From Adiantum capillus-veneris (Eukaryota > Streptophyta > Polypodiopsida > Polypodiales > Pteridaceae): a DNA stretch of 64,000 nucleotides. Each line of letters begins with the position of its first letter. The first letter of the stretch is position 1. Positions 46,795 to 58,594 of this stretch are shown piece by piece. A program made the position numbers and the translations under genes. The DNA lies in NCBI GenBank assembly GCA_014529385.2, contig CM043951.1, forward strand, positions 112,153,969 to 112,217,968. The letters run 5' to 3'. Below the pieces are notes generated by a model that was not told the origin of the DNA, did no database searches, and was given only the letters and a program-made list of their open reading frames with translations.

Positions 46795-47211
46795 AGAAGA
46801 AGAGAGTTTTAACGTCGTAGGAAACTATCCCAAAAGACGTTAAAGATTAGGTTAGATGTAGACTTACGTTAAATTAGATTTAGGTTTATTTTTAGTTAGA
46901 TTTACGCTTATTTACGTTAGATCGAGTCCACGCAAGAATTACTTACGGTTTAGGGTTTAGAGTTAGACGAACAGTGAAAAGATCTACTGTGAAAAGATGT
47001 TAAGATGCTGTGAAGTGCTACAGCTAGAGAAGAGGCAAAGGGATTTTGTCCACTACATGCAGTATCATGTAGACGTGGGTGTGTAGATTTCTTGTACCCA
47101 CAAATATAGGTATTGACCAATAAAGACGAGATTATAACCCGATGGTTCTGATCTCCGTGCACCTCTAGACCGAGGTGTGCGGGGATTGGACATGACTAGA
47201 GAATGTGAGGT

Positions 47212-47251
<40 letters not shown>

Positions 47252-47313
47252 GACGAAGAATGCCAATAGAATATTAAATTTGTTGTCTAGGCTATAAGTT
47301 TTTTATCCTCATT

Positions 47314-48562
47314 ATGAGTAGCGACGAGGATGTGGGACCGTCCAACCGAAACACCTATCTCTCAACGAGGGTCTTATGTCCTTGTAATCAATGCAAGCAT
47401 GCTGTGCGACGGACAAGACGTGTTTCTTTGCAGCACGTTCGCGAATTTGGCGAGTTCGATCCATCTATTATAGATTGAGTTGCTGCCAATTATAACTCGT
47501 CGGACTCTGACGCTGGCCAGCAAGCAGCAATCTTGCAACCCAATAGACGTGTTCGCAGGCGCTTTGGTCAAGCAGCATATGTGAGGCCACAACATGTAGC
47601 CTCTGACAGCTCGGGTGATGATCATGCAAAGCACATTCCCAACGAGGCAATGTTTGAGCCCGAGATTGATAAAATGATCGAGACGATCATGGATTCAGAA
47701 AGGCTTATCTATGATGATATGAAAAGTGAAGCCGATACGCCATTGTATAATGGAGCACGTATGTCTAGATTGAAAGCACTCCTGGTTCTTCTCAACATGC
47801 AGGCAAAGTTTGGATGGAGTGACACTAGCGTCACAGCGCTTTTCAGGTGATCTATTACAATTAGTTTACTTTAATAAAACTCTAAATGTATAATGATCTG
47901 ATAGATTTTTACACGACTGTATCATATTTTTATGTTGTGTAGATTGCTGAAAGAGCACATACTACCAGCTGACAATGTGATGCCAGATTCCCGAGATGAA
48001 GCAAGAAAGATTTTGCGAAACTTGGGGATGGATTACAATTCTATCCACGCTTTTCCTAATGACTGCATTCTTTTCAGAGGGGAATAAATAGACATGGAGA
48101 AGTGTCTGAAATGTGATTCCGAAAGATATCGAGTAGATCTCCACGGGACAAAAATTCCACAAAAGGTTTTGCCACATTTCCCTCTGCTTCCTCGCATCAA
48201 GCATTTCTTCGAATGTAAGTCCATGGCCGCCCTAGCATCATGGCATGAGGAGAATAAATCTTCGGATTGTGTGCTATGAGTTCCTGTAGATTGCGTAGCG
48301 TGGAAACATATAGATGGAACATGGTCGGATTTTGCCAGGGAAGCTCGAAATTTGTGCTTAGGCCTGGCTATGGATGGCGTAAATCCATTTGGTCAAAGAT
48401 CAACATCTTACAGTGTATGGCTCGTTGTCATCGTCAACTACAACATTCCCCCGTGGTTGACTACGAAGAAGGGGCACCTATGGCTAAGCTTGATTGTGCC
48501 AGGGCGATATAAAGTGGGAAATATGGATGTGTATCTTCGTCCACTATTGGAAGAGCTACAAC
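47314..48562 (+). pseudogene. TNP2-like transposase, 5' part (outer copy)
   Basis: Same gene as 695-4423, about 97% similar by eye. It begins at ATG 47314, and exon 1/intron 1 borders are conserved. Stops: TGA at 47477 (GATTGAG against GATCGAG), TAA at 48086 (GGAATAAAT against GGAATACAT) and TGA near 48278. Cut at 48562 by the inner CACTA copy, with TSD AAC; resumes at 53698. Confidence 0.9.
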
Positions 48563-48833
48563 CACTATAAGAGGTTGTGTGCTCTTGTGACACTGTTAGC
48601 GACGGAAATACATTGGGTTTTTATAACCCCCGGCGTCGCTAAAACCGTCGCTATGACCGTCGCTATGGGCGTCGCTATATAGAGACGCTCATAGCGACGG
48701 TTATAGCGACGGTTACACTGCAGACTATAGCGACGCTCATAGCGACGCTACAGAGCCATAAATAGCGACGGTTATAGTGACGCCCGAGAGAATTTTTTTT
48801 TGGTGGCAGGGCATTGAATGCCCTGCCACCCAT

Positions 48834-48896
48834 TGTTAAGCTATATATAGAGATACTATATATAGCTTAACAAAAGATACTATATATAGCTTAACA
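48834..48896. mobile_element. 63 bp micro-MITE with 17 bp TIRs, TSD CCCAT
   Basis: Starts TGTTAAGCTATATATAG and ends with its exact complement CTATATATAGCTTAACA. CCCAT flanks both sides (48829-48833, 48897-48901). The other two CACTA copies lack it (GATGGGTGGCAG uninterrupted at 6298), so the insertion is directly polarised. The interior repeats part of the TIR once more. Confidence 0.82.
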
Positions 48897-49216
48897 CCCA
48901 TCAACCATATTGTACTTGATTCACTTTTTTAAAAAAGTGCAAGGGTAGATAATAGACCCAAAATAGTCACCCACAAGACGCATTGTTTGCAAAATTGACA
49001 ATTGTACACATCATAGGCAAAATGAATTGATTGGCAAATGTAATAATGACAATTGTACAACATCATAGGCATAAAGAATTGATTGGCAAAAGGAACTGCG
49101 GTGACAAATGTAATAATATACATGGTTCAAAAAGACGTATAAAATCCGTCTCATGATACATAAGCTATGAGAAACCCTAAACTAATGCTATCTAGCTACA
49201 GCTAAACTGACGTCGT

Positions 49217-50529
49217 CTAATCAGACATCTCATCGCGTCCAAGCGGCGTATCTGTCGGATTCTGCAAAAAAAGACAATAATACAGCTTTCAGTAAGTATA
49301 AACAATATATAACGACATTTATAAAACAATACAAAAAATAAAAAAGAGTAAACCCTAATACTAACCATGCCGTCGCGAGAACTGAGAATGTCCATCAGGG
49401 CGTTTAAGCCCTTCTTGCCTGCGTACTCGCGCTCGTACGGTGTGGGATCACGTCCTGTCATCGACCACTGTCAAAACATACAAAGATTTCATTATGTTAG
49501 AATTAAAAAACTCATAAACCCTAAACTATCGAACATAAAGAGCAATGTGAAAACACTTACAAAATCGGCCTCAAATGATGCCCATCCACCGCTCCCCAAG
49601 TGGTGCGAGCTCCCTGCCTCTACTTGCCCTCTGGCTGCATCCTTTTGTTGCTTCCACTTGTCGGGATTCTCGCGCGCTACTTTCTTCGCATTCTTCCAAT
49701 CTTCTTTGGCCAGCCAATCTGGCCTGTTCCACCCATTCTTGATTGCTTTTTGCACTTCGGAACGCTTGTGTTTGCAGTATTCGCGCATTCGAATCTTCAT
49801 CAGGTCTTCATTGAAGCGCTGATCCCGTGTTGGAACGGGAAACTCATCATGAAGTATGCTGATGACTGTGTTTTTTAAATCACTTGGTACTTCACTCCAT
49901 TTGTTTAGTAAGTAGTGTCTAAACAGCTGAGAGCAAAGACCACGCATGCGCGAGATCACCTTCTTGCCGTGATCATCCATGATGATGCCGCCGCTGAAGT
50001 CGATGGAGTAAGACAAGCCCTCTGGCCGGTGACGCGTGAACCTGGGTGTCCCGGTAGGGGTCTCTAGCGGCATGTCGATGGGGGTACGGACGTCAGGTGT
50101 CTCCACCGACGCCTGGGCCCCGAAGCGAGGAGTGTCGAGTGGGGTGGCTCTTGGCGGAGTAGGTAGAGGTGTGTAGCTTCTAGGAACAGTCAGCCGTGCA
50201 AAACCTGGCGTAGATGGCGATGCTGTGGCTGGTGTGGGGGCGGGCAAAGAAGGGGAGGGTAAAGAGCCTCGTCGAACACGAGGCGGTGTGGAGGCATCGG
50301 TGGCGGAATCCCCACAACAACCGCCACCGCCACCACTAGAGCGCCGGTGTCTAAACGAGTGTGAAGCTCGTCTTGTCGACGCCGAAGCTTCGGAGCGCGC
50401 CGAATGCTCCGAAAGAGAGGGAGATGCGGATAGGGTAGGAACGCGCGATGATGCGCCAGAGCGATGACGCTCCACCGACCACTGTCTCTGCTGCGGTGAC
50501 AAAGAAGAAAGAAACTCCTCATCATCCAT
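49217..50529 (-). CDS. TNP1-like CACTA protein, open reading frame
   Basis: The only uninterrupted copy of this gene in the window. Exons on the minus strand: 50529-49561, 49467-49366 and 49261-49217, with GTAAGT and GTTAGT donors. It starts MDDEEFLSSLSPQQRQW. It has a Ser-rich region with GGGGGCCGD, a Pro/Thr region with repeated TPxxTP units, a basic DNA-binding-like region (SEVQKAIKNGWNRPDWLAKE, NAKKVARENPDKWKQQK) and the HHLGSGGWASFEADF end. Exon 2 adds WSMTGRDPTPYEREY. In En/Spm the accessory protein binds subterminal repeats and assists transposase; that role is inferred by position and composition. The start is supported by the aligned ATG at 4696. Confidence 0.8.
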
Positions 50530-50851
50530 ACGTGCATTAAACACACGAATATTTAAACTTAATATTGAATGAATAGAGTAGACAATGACGCAAAGACCAT
50601 TAAATACAATGACGTAATGACGCATATAAATACAATGACGCAAAGACCATTAAATACAATGACGTAATGACGCATATAAATACAATGAGGCAATGAATCG
50701 AGTGATAGAAGAGGCAAGTCGAAAACTCAAAATTTTCAATCAAAAGATGTGAGCGCGAGTAGAAAAGAGCGTTATACACCATGGAAGGTACTTAGAGAGC
50801 CAGAGCTTTTACAACACGGAGCAAAATTGTTCAAATACAATATTTGTGGCT

Positions 50852-52139
50852 TTAAGAGATCTCTCTCTCATCCTCGCCTAACTCAGCATAACTTCCTATA
50901 TCTATATAGAGCTCTCCGTTTAAACACATATCCTCTGTTTCATTTTGTAGCTCCTCTACATGCACCCCATATAGAGTAGTAGCATCTTGATGCTCGTCTG
51001 GCACCACCGTAGCGGCTTCTGATTGAGCATCTTCTCTGATCTCCTCCATTGATGCCATTGTGATTGGCACATGGTAGCCTTCATACGTCCTTGCACTACG
51101 AGGGGCTACCTCTATGACGTACCACCAGTTTGATGTAGACTTTGTAGGATGAAATATTACCTGCCAGAGCCACATAACTTACATGAGAGCTTTCAAGCAC
51201 ATAACTTGTAAAAGGGGGATGTTAACTATTTACATGCTTACTTGTTCACAATGCTCGGGTAGTACAAAAGTGTCTCTTAGGTTAGTCCATTTCTTAGTAA
51301 ATCCACCTCAAGAAAACCAGACTCTCCTCTACGCACAGTAGCGTTGCGACCCTCCATGATTATCTTGAACCATTGCACGTCGAACAAGTCGACAAAAAAT
51401 CCTCTGTAATCGATCCTCAAAATCTCTTGCAGCATGCCGAAGTAAGTGAGTTCTACCACCACAGGATCTGCATCAGAGGAATGTCGTCGACTAGACTGTT
51501 CAAATTTTGCCATGATTCCACAATCTTGAGTAAAACGCTTTTTGTCGATTCGTTCCACCCTAAAATGTCAACCTTTACACCATGCTGCTGTGTATGACTT
51601 ATACTACAACGAACAAAGATTATAAGTGGCCGTTCAAACGTTTATAAATAAAGTCACTTGCTTGTCGTACATTGCAAACTTACCTTGGTCGCGCAACCCC
51701 GAGAGTACTCCAACTCTTCTTCAGTCACTTCGTCACCGCATTGTTGTGCGCTTTTCAATTGGTTGTGCAACCATCTTAAACTCATGAAGGTTGCTAGGCT
51801 CTCCAAAACCGCTGGATAGTGCATCGGTGGTCGTCTTCCCCGTCTCCACTCGATTCGTGCCCTTTGTCGCTCTTGCTTTGCATTCTCATATATTGAAATC
51901 CACTTTTGCATCACTGGATTGTGAAGCATGCAAAATCGGTTGATTTTAGCCTCTAGATCTTCCGTCATCTTCTTCTCAACACCGAGATTGCACATGACAA
52001 TCCCAGATATGCGCTCATCATCTATGGTTCTCCATAGCATGTCCCGGGATTTATCAAATCCGTCTAGCCACTCTCCAATGTACACTAGGGACTCTGATAC
52101 CAACCAACCTTCTGCCATGCTACCCTCCGGACGTGCCAT
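50852..52139 (-). pseudogene. TNP2-like transposase, 3' part only (inner copy)
   Basis: Minus strand from a deletion junction at about 52140: ARPEGSMAEGWLVSESLVYI (late DUF4218 region), then the exon 5 equivalent with the same in-frame TGA near 51566, ERIDKKRFTQDCGIM and DAPV-type core. A one-base loss near 51300 shifts the frame after GFLEVD. The exon 6 equivalent at 51160-50852 is open (FHPTKSTSNWWYVIEV to YAELGEDEREIS). The catalytic part is absent. Confidence 0.88.
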
Positions 52140-52335
52140 GTTTCCTACGACGTTAAAACTCTCTTCTTCTTGTGTGTGTGTGTGTGTGTGTGGGTAAACC
52201 TAAATAAACCTAAGTCTAATCTAATATAACATAAATCTAAATCTAACGTAAATTATGTTATATTAAAAACAAAGAACTAAACTAACAGGGGTTATAAGAA
52301 CCTTAAAACTGATTTAACACATAATTTTTCACATA

Positions 52336-52690
52336 ACTCGGCAAGAGTTGGCATTCTCATCACTAAAGATGTGAGAGCTAACTTCCCGCAGTGACGCTGC
52401 CTCATCTCCATCCACATCTGACGACAGCAATTGGCCCTTTAGACCGTTCTTGCTCTTGTTACTAGCTTTGAAGTTGCTGTTGAATGACTAGAGGTTGTCT
52501 AGATGGTCATTGTGTCGGGGATGTAGTGACTCTTGCCGCCTTGAAGATCCACCTTCTTCCCTATCTTCTGAAGGCATTTCACCAGTACTTTTGGATCGAC
52601 GGAGCCCACCATGAGTGAAGGCAGCAATACCCTATATTCCATTGAGGGCTTTCTTCACCCGCTTCATGCAGTCATCGCAGTCTATGGAGA
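52336..52690 (-). pseudogene. captured HMA-domain fragment, inner copy
   Basis: Inverted copy of 46270-46620. The metal site reads CDDC instead of CDAC, and SVDPK and the following frame are kept. Presence in both copies shows that capture predates the separation of these elements. Confidence 0.7.
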
Positions 52691-53263
52691 CCTAAATCTA
52701 ATCTAATATAACGTAAATCTAAATCTAGCGTAAATAAACGTAAATCTAGTTAAAAATAAACCTAAATCTAATTTAATGTAAGTCTACATATAACCTAATC
52801 TTTAACGTCTTTTAGGATAGTTTCCTACGACTCTCTTCTTCTTGTGTGTGTGTGCGTGTGTGGATGTGTGTGCCAATAAAAAGAGATAAATGGTATAACC
52901 TTTCTATCACCCATGCCAAGTATGATAGATTGATTATGCCATTTCCCTCTTGAATAATAGGTCTTGAGTTCAACTCCTCGTCGGCTAGATCTTTAGGTCT
53001 TTTAATTTTAATTAGTTTCCTACGACGTTAAATTAGTTTCTCTCTCTTTCTCTCTCAATGTGTGTGCGTTTTTTTGGATCGTATGCATGCTTTCTCTCTC
53101 TTTTCCTCTCTCAATGTGTGCGTTTTTTGTTTATGCATGTTCTCTCTCTCTTTTCCTCTCTCAATGCGTGCGTTTTTTGTTTATGCATGCTCTCTCTCTC
53201 TTTTTCTCTCTCAATGTGTGTGCATTCTTTGTTTATGTATGTGTGTGCGTTTTTGTTTTTGTT

Positions 53264-53307
<44 letters not shown>

Positions 53308-53424
53308 AACACTATGTGTGTGTGTGTATGTTGTGTGTGAGAGAGAGAGAGAGGGAGAGAGAAAGAGGGGAAGGGAACATGAGAATGAGGAGAGGGAAGG
53401 AGCATACCTGGCTCTCCTTCCTCT

Positions 53425-53457
<33 letters not shown>

Positions 53458-53697
53458 GAGAAGAAAGAGACCGAGAGAGAGAGAGAGAGACTGAGGGAGA
53501 GCGTTACCTGCTCCTTGCTTGAGGGCGTCGAAAAACTCAGATCTGAGATCTGAGTTTTTGGGCGCGCTCGGTTATTTTTTTAGCCCAGCCGGTGTCGCTA
53601 TGAGCGTCGCAAATTTACAAAGAAATTTGCGACGCTCATAGCGACGCCGGGAATTTTTTTTTTTGAGCGTCGCTAATATGAATAGCCTCTTGTAGTG

Positions 53698-55187
53698 AAC
53701 AATTGTGGATTGGCATAGAGGTGGTGGATATGAGCCGACACACAGGACGACGGAATGCTTTGATCAGAGGCATTCTAATGTGGACCATGCATGACTATCC
53801 CAGGCTAACAGAATGCTCAGGTGATCTATTGACACTCCTCACTCAGACACTGTAAATCTTGTTTTTTCCCATAGTTGGTCTATTATCATGTGTATACATG
53901 CAGGGCTTCAAACAAGCGGATACAGAGCATGTGTCACATGTGGACCTAGACTGAATGCACGTAGGGCACCCTCACTGAAGAAGCAAATCTACGAAGGTCA
54001 TCAAGTGTATCTTCCAGAGAATCATGTGTTACGCGACGGCTTTTTGGGAAGAGAGCCACCAAGGATGTCTGCACAAGCATGGTTAGAGCAGAAGGAGATG
54101 TGCGATGACGGATTGCCTCCAGGGATGAAGAGACTATCTCTATGGTACGAGTTACCATACTGGCCCCGACTCATGATCAATCACTTGCTCAATCCAATGC
54201 ACATATTCAAGAATGTGGGTAATCTACTATGGGACCATCTGACCGGCAAGAAAGATACTTTGGGAGCCAGAGTTGACCTTAGAAATGTGGATCGTATGGA
54301 GCAATATTGGCCGCAAACAGCGTCTGATGGATCGATAAAACTCCCTAAAGCACCATGGATTTTCACAGGAGCCCAAGAACGCAAAGTAAAAGAGACCATT
54401 CGATCTTTGCGGACCCCCACTGGCGTAATGCACTCGCTCCGAACGTGTTTTACTAAAGAAGGAAAGCTTACCGGTTTGAAGTCACACGATTGGCATAAAA
54501 TGTGTCAGGTACGTTCATAGTGGACTTTAATATCATTGCATAAAATGTGGACTTTAATATCATTGCTGCACATACTTTACAATTTATTTTACCGGTTGCC
54601 ATTGAGGGATGTTTGTCTCTCGACATCCGTAACACAATCTACAAACTTGCAAAGCTGGTGCAATGGATCTCACAAAAGGAGATCAACGTAGACTCCATAC
54701 TATTCGCCAAACTAAATGCTGCGGAGCTTGTGTGCATGTTTGAGAAACATTTTCCTACTACAATGCTAACCATTCAGGTGCATCTTCTTGTTCACATAGT
54801 TGATGAGGTGGAAATAGCTGGCACACTTCATTCCAGATGGATGTTCTTCTTAGAACGTTTCATGAAAACGCTTAAGGGATATGTGCGTCAAAAGGCACGT
54901 CTGGAGGGTAGCATGGCAGAAGGTTGGTTGGTATCAGAGTCCCTAGTGTACATTGGAGAGTGGCTAGACGGATTTGATAAATCTCGGGACACGCTATGGC
55001 GAACCATAGATGATGAGCGCATATCTGGGATTGTCATGTGCAATCTAGGTGTTGAGAAGAAGATGACGGAAGATCTAGAGGCTAAAATCAACCGATTTTG
55101 CATGCTTCACAATCCAGTGATGCAAAAGTGGATTTCACAATATGAGGATGCAAAGCAAGAGCGACAAAGGGCATGAATCGAGTGGAG
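53698..55187 (+). pseudogene. TNP2-like transposase, middle part (outer copy)
   Basis: Resumes after the inner element with NNCGLA-type sequence equal to 1945 onward: end of exon 2, exon 3 (53905-54508, SGYRACVTCGPRLNARRAPS) and exon 4 (from 54583, DUF4218 region HLLVHIVDEVEIAGTLHSRW, KGYVRQKARLEGSMAEGW). Intron borders are conserved. A stop (GCATGA) at 55174-55176 precedes the deletion junction near 55187. Confidence 0.9.
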
Positions 55188-55796
55188 ACGGGATCAGCGC
55201 TTCAATGAAGACCTGATGAAGATTCGAATGCGCGAATACTGCAAACACAAGCGTTCCGAAGTGCAAAAAGCAATCAAGAATGGGTGGAACAGGCCAGATT
55301 GGCTGGCCAAAGAAGATTGGAAGAATGCGAAGAAAGAAGCGCGCGAGAATCCCGACAAGTGGAAGCAACAAAAGGATGCAGCCAGAGGGCAAGTAGAGGC
55401 AGGGAGCTCGCACCACTTGGGGAGCGGTGGATGGGCATCATTTGAGGCCGATTTTGTAAGTGTTTTCACATTGCTCTTTATGTTCTATAGTTTAGGGTTT
55501 ATGAGTTTTTTAATTCTAACATAATGAAATCTTTGTATGTTTTGACAGTGGTCGATGACAGGACGTGATCCCACACCGTACGAGCGCGAGTACGCAGGCA
55601 GGAAGGGCTTAAACGCCCTGATGGACATTCTCAGTTCTCGCGACGGCATGGTTAGTATTAGGGTTTACTCTTTTTTATTTTTTGTATTGTTTTATAAATG
55701 TCGTTATATGTTTATACTTACTGAAAGCTGTCTTATTGTCTTTTTTTGCAGAATCCGACAGATACGCCGCTTGGACGCGATGAGACGTCTGACTAG
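55188..55796 (+). pseudogene. TNP1-like gene, 3' remnant (outer copy)
   Basis: Begins inside exon 1 (RFNEDLMKIRMREYCKHKRS). Exon 1 ends at 55465, exon 2 spans 55559-55660 and exon 3 spans 55752-55796, with the same splice sites as 4696-6006. No start codon or N-terminal part remains. Confidence 0.88.
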
Positions 55797-56119
55797 ACGA
55801 CGTCAGTTTAGTCGTAGCTAGATAGCATTAGTTTAGGGTTTCTCATAGCTTATGTATCATGAGACGGATTTTATACGTCTTTTTGAACCATGTATATTAT
55901 TACATTTGTCACCGTAGTTCCTTTTGCCAATCAATTATTTATGCCTAAGATGTTGTACAATTGTCATTATTACATTTTCCAATCAATTCATTTTGCCTAT
56001 GATGTGTAGAATTGTCAATTTTGCAAACAATGCGTCTTTTGGGTGACTATTTTGGGTCTATTATCTACCCTTGCACTTTTTTTAAAAAGTGAATCAAGTA
56101 CAATATGGTTGATGGTTGA

Positions 56120-56332
56120 ATGCCCTGCCACCAAAAAAAAATTCTCTCGGGCGTCGCTGTAACCGTCGCTATTTATGGCTCTGTAGCGTCGCTATGAGCT
56201 ATGAGCGTCTCTATATTGCGACGCTTATAGCGACGCTCTCGTAGCGACGGTTTTGGCGACGCCGGGGGTTATAAAAACCCAGTGTATTTCCGTCGCTAAC
56301 AGCGTCACAAGAGCACACAACCTCTTGTAGTG
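56120..56332. repeat. right subterminal block and TIR of outer CACTA
   Basis: CGTCGCT/AGCGACG motifs in both orientations, ending CTTGTAGTG. Shorter than in the 1-6593 element: part of the central near-palindrome is missing. Confidence 0.85.
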
Positions 56333-56335
56333 TTC

Positions 56336-57150
56336 CTCAAATATGTCACCATTCAAGAAAGCAGTAACAATGTCTGATTGATGTACATCCCAACCAAAAT
56401 GAGTTGCCAATGCACATAGAAAACGCACAGTAGTCATATGACAAGTGGGACAAAAAGTCTCTTCATAATCTATGCCTTTTTGCTGTGCATAACCCTTTGC
56501 AACAAGTCGAGCCTTATGGCGATCGATCTCACCATCCGGCTTAGTTTCAACTTGTAAACCCACTTCGTACCAATGGCCTTTTTGCTAGGAGGCAAATCAC
56601 ATAAAGTCCATGTGTCATTTTCTATAAGGGCATCATATTCTAATTGCATGGAAGCGATCCAATTTTCTGAATTCTTTGCTTCATCAAAAGACAGAGGCTC
56701 CTCAACATCATGTAAGCTAGACATAGCCAAAGCATAACAATCTGATGCATAAGATGCATGTCGAGAGCCTGAACGAGTATGACTAGACAAAGGTGCATCC
56801 AATTTACCGTCACGCAAAGTGTGCACCAGCCATTTTGGCATACCTCTAGCCTGCTCATTTTCAGCTCTTTCCTCATCAAGTACATCATGTACATCTACAT
56901 CAGTAAGAGGCTGATCTAAATCATTTTCAGAAACCCCCATAGGCTGTACATTTGCCTCATTGAAACTTACATTCTTATTTCCACCACTGAAAAGAGGCAA
57001 CAAAGTGTCATAAATGTCGTGTGAGCTTACATTATTGTCTCTAGTACATGACAGCAAGGGCTGAACAGAATCTTCCACAAACACGTACTACATCCCGAGA
57101 AACCAGAACACGTTTTGTTTGCGGATGATACAACCTGTAACCTTTGCTTT
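56336..57150 (-). pseudogene. copia integrase C-terminus and RT 5' half
   Basis: Minus strand: YVGYSAESKGYRLYHPQTKR (end of integrase), a linker (HTRSGSRHASYASDCYA), then the RVT_2 start EPLSFDEAKNSENWIASMQL, ALIENDTWTLCDLPPSKKAI and GTKWVYKLK. After a frame change come ARLVAKGYAQQKGIDYEETF, TVRFLCALA and DVHQSDIVTAFLNGDIFEE. The CACTA element interrupts exactly after FEE; RT resumes at 45230. Confidence 0.9.
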
Positions 57151-57155
57151 CAGCA

Positions 57156-58594
57156 CTATAACCAACATACAAAAATACATTTGACAGCCTTATCATCCAA
57201 TTTTCTGCGTCGCACTTGTGGCACCAAACCATATGCCAAACAGCCAAAAACACGCATGTGCTCAATAGAAGGCTTTCTATCATGCCATGCTTCATATGGA
57301 GTAATAGACTGCAAAGCTTTTGAAGGACACCTGTTAAGTACATAAGTGGCACACATGATGGCATCAAGCCCAAAAGAATGCGGCAAAGCCTGACTTTTGA
57401 CCATACACCGTGCCATTTCCGTCAGTGACCTACTTTTCCTCTCAGCAACACTATTTTGTTGAGGTGTATAAGGCACTGTACATTGGTGGTTTATCCCATG
57501 ACTAGCCAGAAATGCATTAAATTCATGAGACATATACTCCCCCCCTCGATCGGAACGGAGGGTGCCCATAGTACATTTCGATACATTTTCAGCCATAGCC
57601 AAAAAAAATTTGAAGCACATAAAAACTTCGGACTTCGCTTTAAGCGGAAATACCCATGCATGCCTGGATTATTCATCAATGAAAGTCACGAAGTACAGGT
57701 AATTTCCCAAGGACGGAGTTTGCATGGCCCACAAACATCACTATGCACATGTTGCAACCTGCATGTGGCCCGAACTGAACAATCCTTTGGAAACTTAGAA
57801 CGCTGCATCTTACCCAAAATACAGCCTTCACAAACATGTTTGACAGGCGCTTCATGAGGCGAAAAAGAAGCAACCATATCAGATTTCTGCAAACACAGCA
57901 AACTGAAAAAATTCAGATGACCAAAATGTGCATGCCAGAGTTTTGCATATGAAAAAGCCCTTGAATCTGCAACAGCATTTGAAAAATTTTGTCCACACTT
58001 GTCATACAAAGTGAGCTTATACAGCCCACGGCACAAAAGACCAGATGCAACAATTTCATCACCAAAATTGAGATCATGAATTGTACATCTGTCATCCAAA
58101 AATTTGACTACAAGTCCAAGTCTAGCAAGTGCGGATACAGAGAAGAGATTATTCTTGATCTGAGGTACATAAAGTGAATCAACAAGTGTGAAAGAACTGC
58201 CATTAGTAACAATAAGCACAATCTTTCCAACTCCTTGAACTGGATAAGAGGCATTGTTGGCACAAGTGACTAAATTCCCATGAGGGACAGACTTGAGAGA
58301 GGTAAACAATTCACGATGTGAGGTAATGTGCTTTGTAGAATCGTTGTCGAAATACCACACATGTGAATCTGCAGCAACTAACAAGCATGCATCATGGACA
58401 ACAGGATTGTAAGTGCACTCTGCACTAAAGGCCCATTCTACATCAACATCAGCATTACAGTCTCCTTTTACAGAAGACTCAAAAATGGCTGCATTTGTAG
58501 TGGAACCACCCTCTTTCTTCTTAGTCTCTTTGGCCTTCAACTTAGGACACTGCTTGATCAAGTGATCATTAGCTTTACAATAATGGCAACGCAT
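57156..58594 (-). pseudogene. copia nucleocapsid end, protease and integrase
   Basis: Minus frame 58594-57686: zinc knuckle CHYCKANDHLIKQC, protease region WYFDNDSTKHIT (the usual DSGA reads DNDST), VSALARLGL, then the integrase zinc-binding part (AKLWHAHFGHLN, CEGCILGKMQRSKFP) and DVCGP. After frame changes, 57620-57156 has the core: TLRSDRGGEYMSHEF, YTPQQNSVAERKSRSL, ATYVLNRCPSKAL and FGCLAYGLVP. Catalytic Asp and Glu are visible; the frame is broken near 57680. Confidence 0.9.

Larger units (their letters stand above)
48563..53697 (-). mobile_element. CACTA element nested in CACTA (inner, inverted copy)
   Basis: The plus strand begins CACTATAAGAGG (one change from CACTACAAGAGG) and ends CCTCTTGTAGTG at 53697. 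TSD AAC lies at 48560-48562 and 53698-53700. Its genes run on the minus strand, so it is head-to-head with its host element. It keeps the 5' leader, the HMA-like fragment and an open TNP1-like gene. TNP2 from its start to mid exon 4 is deleted (junction near 52140). A 63 bp insertion lies in its 3' end. Confidence 0.96.
45231..56332 (+). mobile_element. CACTA element inserted in copia RT (outer copy)
   Basis: Begins CACTACAAGAGG at 45231 and ends CCTCTTGTAGTG at 56332, with TSD TTC on both sides (45228-45230, 56333-56335). It contains a leader with microsatellites, a captured HMA-like fragment, a TNP2-like pseudogene and the 3' end of the TNP1-like gene. A second CACTA copy (48563-53697) is inserted in its TNP2 exon 2. 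Relative to the 1-6593 element it has lost everything between late TNP2 exon 4 and late TNP1 exon 1, at a 5-base ACGGG overlap near 55187. It therefore cannot encode either protein. Confidence 0.96.

Noticed and set aside
53058-53522. Frames of ~150 codons on the plus strand
   Set aside because: Same microsatellite artefact in the inverted CACTA leader.
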